The notes under the pieces were generated by a model that searched no databases, was not told where the DNA came from, and saw nothing but the letters and a program-made list of their open reading frames with translations. The position numbers were made by a program, and so were the translations under genes. This document shows, piece after piece, positions 35,688-44,002 of a stretch of DNA of 64,000 bases; the stretch's first letter is position 1; each line of letters starts with the position of its first letter. The stretch comes from Halolamina rubra (GTDB lineage: Archaea; Halobacteriota; Halobacteria; Halobacteriales; Haloferacaceae), in the NCBI RefSeq assembly GCF_000739555.1, contig NZ_BBJN01000039.1, positions 79,641 to 143,640 on the forward strand. The letters are read 5' to 3'.

Positions 35688-38600
35688 TTACTGAACCGTC
35701 GTGTTGTCGCGGGTGTCGAAGTCCTTCTGCATGCCGAACCCGTCCTCGTCCTGCGGGAACGTGAACGTCTCGAGGTCCACGTCCATGTTGAGCTCGTCGA
35801 CGAGCTCCTGGGTGGCCGGCCGAACCTTCGCCAGCGCCGCCTTGGTCTCCTGCATCTGGGTCTCCACGTCGTACCCGCGCGAGGTGATGAAGTTCACCGA
35901 GTCGCCGATGGCGAACGGCTCGTTGCCGTCGGGGTACTTCTCGAGCAGGTCCTCACCCTTCGCGATGCCGCCCCAGTGGAACGGGAGGAAGATCTCCTCC
36001 TCCTCCGGCCCGTGGCCGGGACGCGGGGTGACGCGAGCCTTGACCAGCACCGAGCCGCGGTCGGTGGTGGAGACGACTACGAGGTCGCCGCCGTCGATCC
36101 CCATCTCCTCCGCCATGTTCGGGTGGATCTCCACGTACATGTGCGGCTGGAGGTCGGCCAGGTACTCGTTGGAGCGGGACTCCGCCCCACCGCCCTGGTG
36201 CTCGACCTGTCGGCCCGTGGTCATCACCGTGCTGAACGCCGACTCGTCGCCGGGGTCGTTCGCCGCGGCGGTCGCCCGCTCCTGGACGGTTGCGTTGTTC
36301 TGGTCGAGCCGGTAGAAGTTCTTCTGCTGGCCGTTCGCGGGCCACTCCTCCACCAGGTCGGGGCGCGGACTCTCGACCGGTTCGCGGTGAACCGGCACGG
36401 TGTCCATGAACCCCCAGACCACGCCCCGTGCGCGGCCACGCCCGGTCGGCGCGTCGGGCTGGGCGTAGTCGTACTGGGCGTAGAACTCCTCGTCGAAGTC
36501 GGCGCCGTAGCGCTCGTTCATCGCGACCGCCGTGTCGTACACGGACTGGTCGGGGTCGAGCGCGTAGGCGTAGGGGAGCGAGAGCTGGTCCGGGTTGCTG
36601 TAGTCCTCCGGCAGCGTCGTCGCGAAGCCGGGGTACTGCGGGACGCCCTGGACCTCCTGGTCGAAGTCGGACTCCCAGTCGGGCGTGTACGGGTCACGCA
36701 GGAGGTTCAGGCCCTCCTCGCCCTCCTGATCGTACGTCTCCTGCATCGGGTACTCCTTGTCGGTGTCCATCTCCGCCCACTCCTCGGGCGTCGGCGCCTG
36801 CACGCCCCACCGAGCGCGGAAGTCCTGCCCGCCGTTGCGCGGGTCGAGGTCGTCGTTCCAGATGATCGGCGTCCCGGGGTGGCCCTCGCCCCAGCAGGGC
36901 CACGGGAGCTGCCAGAACTCGCCGGAGACCGGCAGTCCCTCCTCCTCACACCGGAGGTTGTCCGTGGAGAACGCGTAGTCGTACTCCTGCTGCTCCTGCA
37001 GGCGCTGGGGATCCTGCTGGTAGCCGATCGTCCGGACGCCGAGGTTGACCTCCCGGAGCACCTCCTCGTAGGTGCTCTTCCCGTTGTAGAGGCCGGAGCC
37101 CGACCCCCAGTCGAAGTGGTCGCCGAAGCCGAAGCGGGCCGCGAGCTCCTGCATGATCTCGAGGTCCGGCTTTGTGTTGTGCGACGGCGGCCGCACCGGC
37201 TCGGACCACTGCACCGAGCGGTGGGAGTTGGTGAGCGAGCGGTGGTGCTCGTACTGGGAGGCCGCCGAGAGGATCACGACGTTGTCCTGGTCCGAGAGCA
37301 CCGACGCCACCGAGGGGAACACGTCGACGACGACGACCAGATCCATCCGGTCCATCGCGTCCTTCATCTTCTGCATCTCCGAGATGGAGTTCAGCGAGTG
37401 CCCCCAGATGATGACGGCTTTCAGCTCGTCGGGCTGGTACAGCGGCGTCTCGTTGAGCCGTTCCTCCTGGGGGAGCCCGCCGTCGAACCACCGCGCGACG
37501 GTCATCCCCTTCTGGAACATCATCGAGCGCTCGCTCGGGAACGAGTCGTCGATCTCGTCGGAGTCGGACTGCTCCAGATACCGGTCCTCCGGCATCAGGT
37601 CGTACTCGTCGTAGAGCTCCTCGAAGCCGATCTCGCCGCTCGTGTAGGGGCTCTTCGACCAGACGTCCGCCCAGTACTGCCAGGAGCCGGGCGAGCCGAC
37701 CGAGTAGTAGCCGGGCAGGATGTGGCTCGCGACCGCGAGGTCGGTCGCCCCCTGCACGTTCGCGTGGCCACGCATGACCTGCAGGCCGCCGCCGGACTGG
37801 GCGGCGCTCCCGGAGGCAAGCGAGGTGAGCGCGTAGGAGCGGATGTTCTGGGTCCCGTTGTTGTGCTGGGTCCCGCCCATCGCCCACTCGATCTGGACCT
37901 TCGGCGCGTTCTCGGCGATCAGGTCGCCGAGCTCGCGGATCTGCTCCTGGCTGATCCAGGTGATGTCCTCGACGGTCTCGAGGTCGTACTGGTCGAGCTC
38001 GACCTCCACGTCGGGCCAGCCCATCACCCGCTCCTCGAGCATCTCCCGGTCGAGGTTCTGCTCGTCCCGGAGATACTTCATCAGCCCCATCATCAGGGCC
38101 ACGTCGGTGCCGGGCCGCATCCGGTAGTAGTAGTCACCCTTCGCCGCGGTCTTGGTGAACCGCGGGTCGACGACGGCGATCTCGCCGCCGCGCTTCTGGC
38201 CCTCGAGGATGTGCTGCATCGCGATCGGGTGGGCCTCGGCCGGGTTCTGGCCGATGATGAGGTTGAGGTCGAAGTTGCGGTAGTCGTTGATCGTGTTCGT
38301 CATCGCCCCGTAACCCCACGTGTTCGCGAGGCCGGAGACGGTGGTGGAGTGACAGATCCGCGCCTGGTGGTCGCAGTTGTTGGTCCCGAACAGGCTCGAG
38401 AGCTTCCGGAACGCGTAGGACTCCTCGTTGGAGAAGTGGGCCGACCCCATCCACATCACGGAGTCCGGGCCGTGCTCCTCCCGGATCTGGTTGAGTTCGC
38501 TCCCCACCTTCTCGAGGGCCTCGCTCCAGCCGGCCTTCCGCCAGGAGGTGTCGCCCTCCTTGATCAGCGGATGCTTGAGCCGGCGTTCGGAGTGTTCGCT

Positions 38601-38900
38601 GCCGTAGATCGCGGCCCCCTTCGAGCAGAGCGACCCGTTGTTGATCGGGTTCTCGTGCCAGGGCTCCTGCCCGACGAAGGCGTTGCCCTGTCGTTCGCCC
38701 CGGAACCCACAGCCGACGGCACAGAAGTTACAGACCGTCTTCGTGAGTTCGCCCTCTTCGTCGGCTCCGTCGACCTCCCCGTCACTTTGTGCGAGCGCCT
38801 GTCCCGCGCCGCCGCCCCCGAGCGCCACCGCACCCGCGAGTGCGCTGGCTTTCAGGAACGACCTGCGGTCCAGGTCGAGGGAGACTGGTTCTGAGCTCAT
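35688..38900 (-). CDS. fdhA: Formate dehydrogenase catalytic subunit, Tat-exported
   Basis: This 1070-residue member of the molybdopterin oxidoreductase (DMSO reductase) superfamily oxidises formate to CO2. The N-terminus has a twin-arginine signal, DLDRRSFLKASALAGAVALG, so the enzyme should face outward. A [4Fe-4S] motif follows (CNFCAVGCG ... SLCSKG). The metal ligand region is ARICHSTTVSGLANTWGYGA, with Cys in the position occupied by Cys or selenocysteine in formate dehydrogenases. The C-terminal cofactor-binding domain carries MYVEIHPNMAEEMGIDGGDL. The ATG at 38900 (MSSEPVSLD) is favoured over a GTG seven codons upstream. It is first of a four-gene operon. Confidence 0.88.
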   Translation of the reverse strand: MSSEPVSLDLDRRSFLKASALAGAVALGGGGAGQALAQSDGEVDGADEEGELTKTVCNFCAVGCGFRGERQGNAFVGQEPWHENPINNGSLCSKGAAIYGSEHSERRLKHPLIKEGDTSWRKAGWSEALEKVGSELNQIREEHGPDSVMWMGSAHFSNEESYAFRKLSSLFGTNNCDHQARICHSTTVSGLANTWGYGAMTNTINDYRNFDLNLIIGQNPAEAHPIAMQHILEGQKRGGEIAVVDPRFTKTAAKGDYYYRMRPGTDVALMMGLMKYLRDEQNLDREMLEERVMGWPDVEVELDQYDLETVEDITWISQEQIRELGDLIAENAPKVQIEWAMGGTQHNNGTQNIRSYALTSLASGSAAQSGGGLQVMRGHANVQGATDLAVASHILPGYYSVGSPGSWQYWADVWSKSPYTSGEIGFEELYDEYDLMPEDRYLEQSDSDEIDDSFPSERSMMFQKGMTVARWFDGGLPQEERLNETPLYQPDELKAVIIWGHSLNSISEMQKMKDAMDRMDLVVVVDVFPSVASVLSDQDNVVILSAASQYEHHRSLTNSHRSVQWSEPVRPPSHNTKPDLEIMQELAARFGFGDHFDWGSGSGLYNGKSTYEEVLREVNLGVRTIGYQQDPQRLQEQQEYDYAFSTDNLRCEEEGLPVSGEFWQLPWPCWGEGHPGTPIIWNDDLDPRNGGQDFRARWGVQAPTPEEWAEMDTDKEYPMQETYDQEGEEGLNLLRDPYTPDWESDFDQEVQGVPQYPGFATTLPEDYSNPDQLSLPYAYALDPDQSVYDTAVAMNERYGADFDEEFYAQYDYAQPDAPTGRGRARGVVWGFMDTVPVHREPVESPRPDLVEEWPANGQQKNFYRLDQNNATVQERATAAANDPGDESAFSTVMTTGRQVEHQGGGAESRSNEYLADLQPHMYVEIHPNMAEEMGIDGGDLVVVSTTDRGSVLVKARVTPRPGHGPEEEEIFLPFHWGGIAKGEDLLEKYPDGNEPFAIGDSVNFITSRGYDVETQMQETKAALAKVRPATQELVDELNMDVDLETFTFPQDEDGFGMQKDFDTRDNTTVQ

Positions 38901-39030
38901 TGTTGTATCCTGTCGCACCAACTGACACTAGCTGGCACGAATTAGCGGATACATGAACGGACCCACCTTCAATCCATCGCACCCGTGTATGTCGGTTTTA
39001 GCCGTTCCTAAACGGTTTTTCACCTCCCGT

Positions 39031-39046
39031 GTGAAACTGGTTTCAC
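39031..39046. promoter_or_regulatory. Inverted repeat in the fdh / hdr-like divergent region
   Basis: GTGAAAC TG GTTTCAC is an inverted repeat with 7-bp arms and a 2-base spacer in the 274-base gap between the divergent fdhA and HdrA-like genes (38901-39174). Related half-sites GGTTTTTCACC (about 39014) and TTGGTTTCGGG (about 39100) lie on either side. This looks like a regulator-binding site controlling one or both operons. Confidence 0.5.
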
Positions 39047-39174
39047 CCACATCAGATAGATGAACCGCTGTCACGAAACGTATATCACGAACTATCAAGT
39101 TGGTTTCGGGCACCCAAAAGAATTACTGCCCGTGTCGCAAGCCCTAATGCGGCCGGTGGGTTACCGCTCGGACG

Positions 39175-41307
39175 ATGAAGGTAGGCGCGTTCGTCTGCGA
39201 CTGCGGCGCCCCCGACGCCATCGACGCCGAGGGCGTCAGGGAGGGCGTCGGCGACGACGACGTGGAGGTGGTCGCCAGCGCGAGCCACCTCTGTGGCGAC
39301 GGCCTCGAGAAGGCCGCCGCCGTCGTCGACGAGTACGACCTCGACCACGTGGTGGCGACCGCCCCCGACGCCGGCTGTCAGCGGCGGATCCGCGAGATGG
39401 CCGAGGCCCAGGGGCTCCACCCCGACGCGACGGCGTTCGTCGACCACCGCGAGGGCTCGGGCTGGGTACACGACACGCCCGCCGCCACCGAGAAGACCGC
39501 CCGCACCATCGACGCCACCGTCGCCGGCCTGCGCGAGGAGTCGCCCTCCCGGACGGTGTCGAAGGAGGCCGGCGACCACGTCGTCGTCGTCGGCGACGCC
39601 GCCGCGGCGTCGTCGCTCGCCGGCCGCGCCGACGTGACGCTGGTCCCGAACGGCCGCGACTTCGCCGACCCGGAACACGACCTCGACGACGTGACCGTCG
39701 AGCGCGGTCGCGTGCGTGAGGTGTCCGGCTCGTTCGGCGAGTTCGAGCTGGCGCTCGAGGCCCGCGTCACCGAGGACTGTATCGGCTGTATGGAGTGTGT
39801 GAAGCAGGGGCCCGACGAGGGCGTCACCAGCTACCCCGTCGACATCGCTCCCGAGGCGCCGGACGGCGACTACCTCGACTGCTGTCCGGTCGACGCCATC
39901 GAACCCGACGGCGTCGAGCGCACGATCGCCGCCGATCAAGTGGTGTACCCCGGCGGCCCGACGAAGAGCCGCGGCGGCCAGCTCGGCTACTTCAGCCACT
40001 TCGACGGCGGCGTCGCCGCGGCCGTCGAGAGCCAGCTCGGCGGGATCTCCAAGCCCCAGCATCTCGACATCGAGATGGAGATCTGTGCCTCGGGCGACTC
40101 GGGCGTCGAGGGCTGTACGCGCTGTACGGACGCCTGCCCCCACGAGGCGGTCTCCCGGCCCGCGGTCGACGAGGTCGCGTTCGACGAGACCGCGTGCATG
40201 GACTGCGGCGCCTGCACCTCCGCCTGTCCGACGGGCGCCGTCCAACTCCGCGAACCGACGAACGAGCGACTGGCCCGCGAGGTGGAGTCGCTGCTGGACA
40301 TCGACGAGGGCGGCCGGATCAGCCAGTTCTTCGGCGGCGACGCCGGCATCGAGTCGCCGGTCGTCGCGTTCGTCTGCTCCGAGCAGGCCGCCGACGCCCT
40401 GGAGAGCTACGGGCGCCGGGCCGGCCGCGGCGAGGACGCCGGCTACCAGCCGATCCTCCCCGTCCGCGTGAACTGTACGGACACGGTCGGCGAGGCCAAC
40501 GTGCTCCACGCGCTCGCGGCCGGCGCCGACGGCGTCGCGATCGTCGGCTGCGGCGACGCCTGTCTCCACTCCGGCCCGGACCCGAAGGCCGAACTGGTCG
40601 ACCGGATGAACGTCGCGACCGGCGATCTCGGGCTCGGCGCACGGACCGCCTTCTTCGCGCCCGAGGGCGACGACCCCGCCGGGTTCGCCGAGGAGCTCGA
40701 CGCGTTCGTCGCGGGGCTCGACGCCTCGCCGCTCCCGACCGGCGAGCACGAGGCGACCGGCACCGGTCGCCCGGACTCGCCCCGCGAGCCGTTCACGACG
40801 CACGACTGGGCGCTCGAGTCGGTTCGCCGGATCGTCGACGAGACCGACCCGGACCGCGACGTGATCCGCGGGCTGGACACGTTCGGCCGGATGGAGGTGT
40901 CCGACGACTGCAACCTGACGCCGACGTGTACGACGCTCTGTCCGACCGACGCGATCCAGCGGACGAACGACGGCGAGCTCCAGTTCAACCACGCCGACTG
41001 CGTGAACTGCGGCCTCTGTGAGAGCGGCTGCCCGGAGGGCGCCATCACGATCGAGCCGGGGCTGGAGCGCTCTCGGCTGCCGGAGAACCGCGACGGCGAG
41101 GAGTGGGAGCCCGTGTTCGAGGGCGAGATGCTCGAGTGCGTGCGCTGCGGAACGCCGTTCACCAGCCGCGGGTCGATGGAGTCGGTCCGCGACGAGGTGG
41201 GCGACCTCGTCGAGGGCGTCGCCGGCGACACCGAGCACAGCATCTTCGAGTACTGCGACAACTGCCGCGCGCAGGTCGTTTTCCAAGGGGACAACAATGG
41301 ACGATAA
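39175..41307 (+). CDS. HdrA-like / MvhD-like multi-[4Fe-4S] electron carrier
   Basis: This 710-residue soluble iron-sulfur protein has an N-terminal HdrA-like part (residues 1-120, beginning MKVGAFVCDCG). The FAD-binding Rossmann region expected next is reduced to a short remnant (HVVVVGDAAAASSLAG). Ferredoxin clusters follow: CIGCMECV, CTRCTDACP and CMDCGACTSACP. An MvhD/hydrogenase iron-sulfur-subunit domain comes next (VCSEQAAD, VNCTDTVGEAN, GCGDACLH), then two more clusters (CNLTPTCTTLCP, CVNCGLCESGCP) and a zinc ribbon (CVRCG, CDNC). It probably relays electrons to or from the neighbouring formate dehydrogenase or AOR-like protein. It overlaps the TorD-like gene by 11 bases. Confidence 0.78.
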   Translation: MKVGAFVCDCGAPDAIDAEGVREGVGDDDVEVVASASHLCGDGLEKAAAVVDEYDLDHVVATAPDAGCQRRIREMAEAQGLHPDATAFVDHREGSGWVHDTPAATEKTARTIDATVAGLREESPSRTVSKEAGDHVVVVGDAAAASSLAGRADVTLVPNGRDFADPEHDLDDVTVERGRVREVSGSFGEFELALEARVTEDCIGCMECVKQGPDEGVTSYPVDIAPEAPDGDYLDCCPVDAIEPDGVERTIAADQVVYPGGPTKSRGGQLGYFSHFDGGVAAAVESQLGGISKPQHLDIEMEICASGDSGVEGCTRCTDACPHEAVSRPAVDEVAFDETACMDCGACTSACPTGAVQLREPTNERLAREVESLLDIDEGGRISQFFGGDAGIESPVVAFVCSEQAADALESYGRRAGRGEDAGYQPILPVRVNCTDTVGEANVLHALAAGADGVAIVGCGDACLHSGPDPKAELVDRMNVATGDLGLGARTAFFAPEGDDPAGFAEELDAFVAGLDASPLPTGEHEATGTGRPDSPREPFTTHDWALESVRRIVDETDPDRDVIRGLDTFGRMEVSDDCNLTPTCTTLCPTDAIQRTNDGELQFNHADCVNCGLCESGCPEGAITIEPGLERSRLPENRDGEEWEPVFEGEMLECVRCGTPFTSRGSMESVRDEVGDLVEGVAGDTEHSIFEYCDNCRAQVVFQGDNNGR

Positions 41308-41923
41308 CGCCGTTTACGACGCACGCATCGAACTGGTCGACTTCGTGATCGAAGTGTTCCACGACACGCCCGACGAGGCGTTCGTGGAACGGCTGCTCGC
41401 CGGCGAGATCGAGACGCCCGGCGACGAGGTGAACGACCACCTCGACGCCGGCTTCGACGCGCTCGAGGAGTTCGTCGAGGCCAACCAGGGCCGCGACGTG
41501 GCGGAGGTCGTCGACGAGCTGGCCCGGGAGTACACCGCCCTGATGGTCGGCCCGCGCCCGGAGGTGCTGCCCCACGAGACGTACTACCGCGAGGACACCG
41601 AGTTCATCGGCGAGGGGCTGGCCGACGTGGAGGCGAGCTACGGCGCCGCGGGCTGGAACCCGCCCGAGGAGTACGGCGAGGAGAACGACCACATCGCCGT
41701 CGAGTTCGCGTTCCTGCGGAACCTGATCGACCGCCAGCGCGCCGGCCAGGACGAGACGGTCGGCTTCGAGCGCGTGTTCCTCGACGAACACCTGCTGACG
41801 TGGCTCGAGGAGTTCACCGACCACCTGATCGACCAGACCGACGAGCCGCTGTTCGTCGCCGGCGCACAGATCGCCGCCGGGACGGCGTCGTTCGAGGACG
41901 AGATCGTCGCGCAGCTGCTGTAG
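41297..41923 (+). CDS. TorD/DmsD-family redox-enzyme chaperone
   Basis: This 208-residue all-helical protein is of the TorD type, which guards molybdopterin enzymes during folding and Tat export. The conserved segment PHETYYREDTEFIGE and the later EENDHIAVEFAFLRNLI fit the family's binding face. The formate dehydrogenase catalytic subunit encoded across the divergent region has a Tat signal and is the obvious client. The ATG at 41297 lies within the end of the HdrA-like gene, so the two are co-translated. Confidence 0.83.
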   Translation: MDDNAVYDARIELVDFVIEVFHDTPDEAFVERLLAGEIETPGDEVNDHLDAGFDALEEFVEANQGRDVAEVVDELAREYTALMVGPRPEVLPHETYYREDTEFIGEGLADVEASYGAAGWNPPEEYGEENDHIAVEFAFLRNLIDRQRAGQDETVGFERVFLDEHLLTWLEEFTDHLIDQTDEPLFVAGAQIAAGTASFEDEIVAQLL

Positions 41924-42005
41924 CGCGTTCTCCGGTTCCGTATTGGCGTCGACGACGGCCAGCGACCGCTACTCGTTCGAAGAACCGCAGGAAGAAGCGA
42001 CGGCG

Positions 42006-42197
42006 TTACTCGTCGTCGAGGTCGTCGACGGAGGTGGCGAACTCGCCCTCCTCGTCCTGGTACTCGCCGAAGTCGATCTCGCCGTCGACCTCGCCCTCGT
42101 TGATCTCGTGGGGGCCGAGGTTGTACTCCCAGACCTCGTAGTCGCCGAACGCGTCCATCGCGCCGTCCGGACGCCAGCCACTGTCCTTGTGAGCCAT
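42006..42197 (-). CDS. Small acidic protein ending the AOR-like operon
   Basis: This 63-residue highly acidic protein reads MAHKDSGWRPDGAMDAFGDY and continues with an E/D-rich tail. No metal motif or membrane segment is seen and no family is recognised. It follows the 117-residue gene by 39 bases on the same strand and is probably the last gene of the six-gene operon headed by the cysteine-free AOR homologue. Confidence 0.6.
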   Translation of the reverse strand: MAHKDSGWRPDGAMDAFGDYEVWEYNLGPHEINEGEVDGEIDFGEYQDEEGEFATSVDDLDDE

Positions 42198-42236
42198 GGA
42201 GAAAGCCTTGGCCCGACGGGGCTTAGTCGTTTTCCC

Positions 42237-42590
42237 TCACCAGTCCTCGGCCGGCGCGCCGGGGCCGGCCCCCGGCTGGACCGTGTCCTCCGGGAGGAAC
42301 GTGCGAGCGAACAGCTCGAGGTGGAGTTCGAGCACCGCCGACGGCTCGGCGTCGACGCGCTCGGCCTGTTCGTCGAGCAGCTCTGCCAGCTCGTCGCTCG
42401 GCGCGTAGTGGAGCGTCCGCCCGTCGAGCTCGAACTCGATCTCCGTCGTGCCCGAGGCGAGGTGTTCGACCTCGAGCAGCGCCTGTTCGAGCTTCTGCTC
42501 CAGCGCGTCGTCGTCGTCGAGCATACGCTGGTCGGCCCACTCCCCGGCGGCGTCGGCGAGTCGGTCGCCGATGGTCACCGAGAGCGCCAT
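42237..42590 (-). CDS. Uncharacterised 117-residue protein in AOR-like operon
   Basis: This soluble acidic protein is predicted to be mainly helical, with a charged helix (DDDDALEQKLEQALLEVEHL) followed by a short beta pair (EIEFELDGRTLHY) and another helix (DELAELLDEQAERV). It has no cysteine or metal motif. Its start shares one base with the stop of the zinc-ribbon gene (TGATG), which ties it to the operon. No function can be given beyond association with the AOR-like protein. Confidence 0.65.
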   Translation of the reverse strand: MALSVTIGDRLADAAGEWADQRMLDDDDALEQKLEQALLEVEHLASGTTEIEFELDGRTLHYAPSDELAELLDEQAERVDAEPSAVLELHLELFARTFLPEDTVQPGAGPGAPAEDW

Positions 42591-42733
42591 CAGAACGACA
42601 CCCCCTGTGCCTCGCCCTCGAAGGCGGGCTCCCAGCGGGTCACCTGCTCGCAGACCGGACACTCGGTGTCGACCGGCCCGGTCTCGGCGCCGAACCGAGC
42701 CATCGAGTCACACTCGGTGCAGACGTACTGCAT
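42590..42733 (-). CDS. Rubredoxin-like zinc-ribbon miniprotein
   Basis: This 47-residue protein has two CxxC knuckles (Cys5-Cys8 in YVCTECDS, Cys25-Cys28 in TECPVCEQ), the layout of a rubredoxin or zinc ribbon. If iron-loaded it could carry single electrons; if zinc-loaded it would be structural. It overlaps the genes on both sides by one base, which makes it a firm member of the AOR-like operon. Confidence 0.72.
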   Translation of the reverse strand: MQYVCTECDSMARFGAETGPVDTECPVCEQVTRWEPAFEGEAQGVSF

Positions 42734-42999
42734 TATTCGGCGGCGTCCTCGGGCGGCCACGCCTCGGGGGCGGGCTCGTCGCTCTCGAAGGCGCCCAGCA
42801 CCACGGCGGCGAACAGGATCGTCGCCGCCATCACGAGCAGGCCGACGACGCCCGCGGCGGGGGTCATGCCGACCGGCTCGGGCGACCAGAACTCGAACTG
42901 GCCCAGGACGCGGGCGGTGGAGAACACCAACCACGCGATCGCGGCCAGCAGCGCCACCGTCAGGATTCGGGACCGCTGGAACGCGTCTGTCAGACTCAT
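42733..42999 (-). CDS. Two-helix membrane protein in AOR-like operon
   Basis: This 88-residue protein has helices at about 12-34 (ILTVALLAAIAWLVFSTARV) and 46-70 (TPAAGVVGLLVMAATILFAA), then an acidic proline-rich tail. It overlaps the zinc-ribbon gene start by one base. The ATG at 42999 (MSLTDAF) is favoured over one nine codons upstream. It may anchor the AOR-like complex to the membrane, by context only. Confidence 0.65.
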   Translation of the reverse strand: MSLTDAFQRSRILTVALLAAIAWLVFSTARVLGQFEFWSPEPVGMTPAAGVVGLLVMAATILFAAVVLGAFESDEPAPEAWPPEDAAE

Positions 43000-43048
43000 G
43001 GGCCACACATTGAGCCGTCGAGTCAAAAACCCCAGGGTCGGCGGGCGA

Positions 43049-44002
43049 TCAGTCGTCGGCGAGCTCCCAGTCGGCCTCCGCGGCCGCGGTGTCGAGCGGC
43101 ATGAACTCCCAGTCGGCCTCCTCGGCCCACGCCTGCTCGCGCTCGTCGACGCCGACGAGCACCATGCGCTCGGCGTGGAACATCGAGTTCGGACCCACGG
43201 CCGCGAGCCGCTCGGCGGGGCCGGTGCCGGAGCCGTTGAAGAAGTCGAGATCCAGCACGTTGTCGCGCTGGTACTTGTTGATCACCGTCGCGTCCACGTC
43301 GCCGACGATGCCGAGGTAGTCGGTCCAGTTCTCGGCGTCGGCGAGCACCGCGTGGACGTTCTCGAACCGGCGGATCGCGCGGTAGGAGAACGCCATCGTC
43401 ATGTCCGCGGTCCGGGTCGGCGCGGAGCCGTGGGAGGCCGCCCCGGGCGTCGACTCCGACTGCTCCACGGGCTGGGCGTTCTCCCACTCCTCGCCGCGGG
43501 AGTGGCCCTCGGCGGTCCGGCTCGCGCTCGGCGTCGCCCCGTCGCCCTCGCTCGGCGTCCCGGGCTGGGCGCCGCCGGGGTCGTTCGCCCCCGCGGACTC
43601 GCCCTGCTCCCGCGCGGCCTCGCCCCACGCGCGGCTCGGCGTATCGCCGGTGTTCGCCGGATCGTCGCTCGTGGGTTCGGACGCGTCGCTAGCGCCCTCG
43701 CCGTCGCTCGGGGGGACGCCGCCGGTCGGGCTACTCCCCGAGCCCGCCGCCGACCCTCCGGCGCCGCCGCCCTCGACGGGGACGCCGACCGGTCGGTCGT
43801 CGTTCTCCCGGGGGATCCGCGGCGTCGCGGCGTCGGCGTCGCCGAAGTCGTCGGCGCCGATGTCGACGCCGCGGTCGGGGGCGTCGGGCTCGTCGTCGGG
43901 CGACCCCTCGCCGCGCCAGAGCCAGTCGCCGGGGTTGGGGCGGTCCTCCTCGGCCTCCTCGTCGGGCTGTGCAACGTCGTCGAGATCGATCCTGTCGGTC
44001 AT
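43049..44002 (-). CDS. Uncharacterised protein with long disordered linker, partner of AOR-like protein
   Basis: This 317-residue protein has a short conserved-looking N-terminus (MTDRIDLDDVAQPDEEAEED ... NPGDWLWRGEG) and a roughly 130-residue low-complexity linker rich in Gly, Ser, Ala, Asp and Pro (about 70-200). A compact C-terminal domain (about 205-317) contains MAFSYRAIRRFENVHAVLAD and VINKYQRDNVLDLDFFNG. No known family is recognised and there is no cysteine cluster. Its start overlaps the stop of the AOR-like gene by four bases (ATGA), so the two proteins very likely act together. Confidence 0.75.
   Translation of the reverse strand: MTDRIDLDDVAQPDEEAEEDRPNPGDWLWRGEGSPDDEPDAPDRGVDIGADDFGDADAATPRIPRENDDRPVGVPVEGGGAGGSAAGSGSSPTGGVPPSDGEGASDASEPTSDDPANTGDTPSRAWGEAAREQGESAGANDPGGAQPGTPSEGDGATPSASRTAEGHSRGEEWENAQPVEQSESTPGAASHGSAPTRTADMTMAFSYRAIRRFENVHAVLADAENWTDYLGIVGDVDATVINKYQRDNVLDLDFFNGSGTGPAERLAAVGPNSMFHAERMVLVGVDEREQAWAEEADWEFMPLDTAAAEADWELADD

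Noticed and set aside
38200..38420. Selenocysteine in the formate dehydrogenase
   Set aside because: The active-site codon reads as Cys (ARICHS) and no in-frame TGA is present.
35478..38894. A long open frame opposite fdhA
   Set aside because: Composition and lack of motifs mark it as a shadow of the formate dehydrogenase gene.
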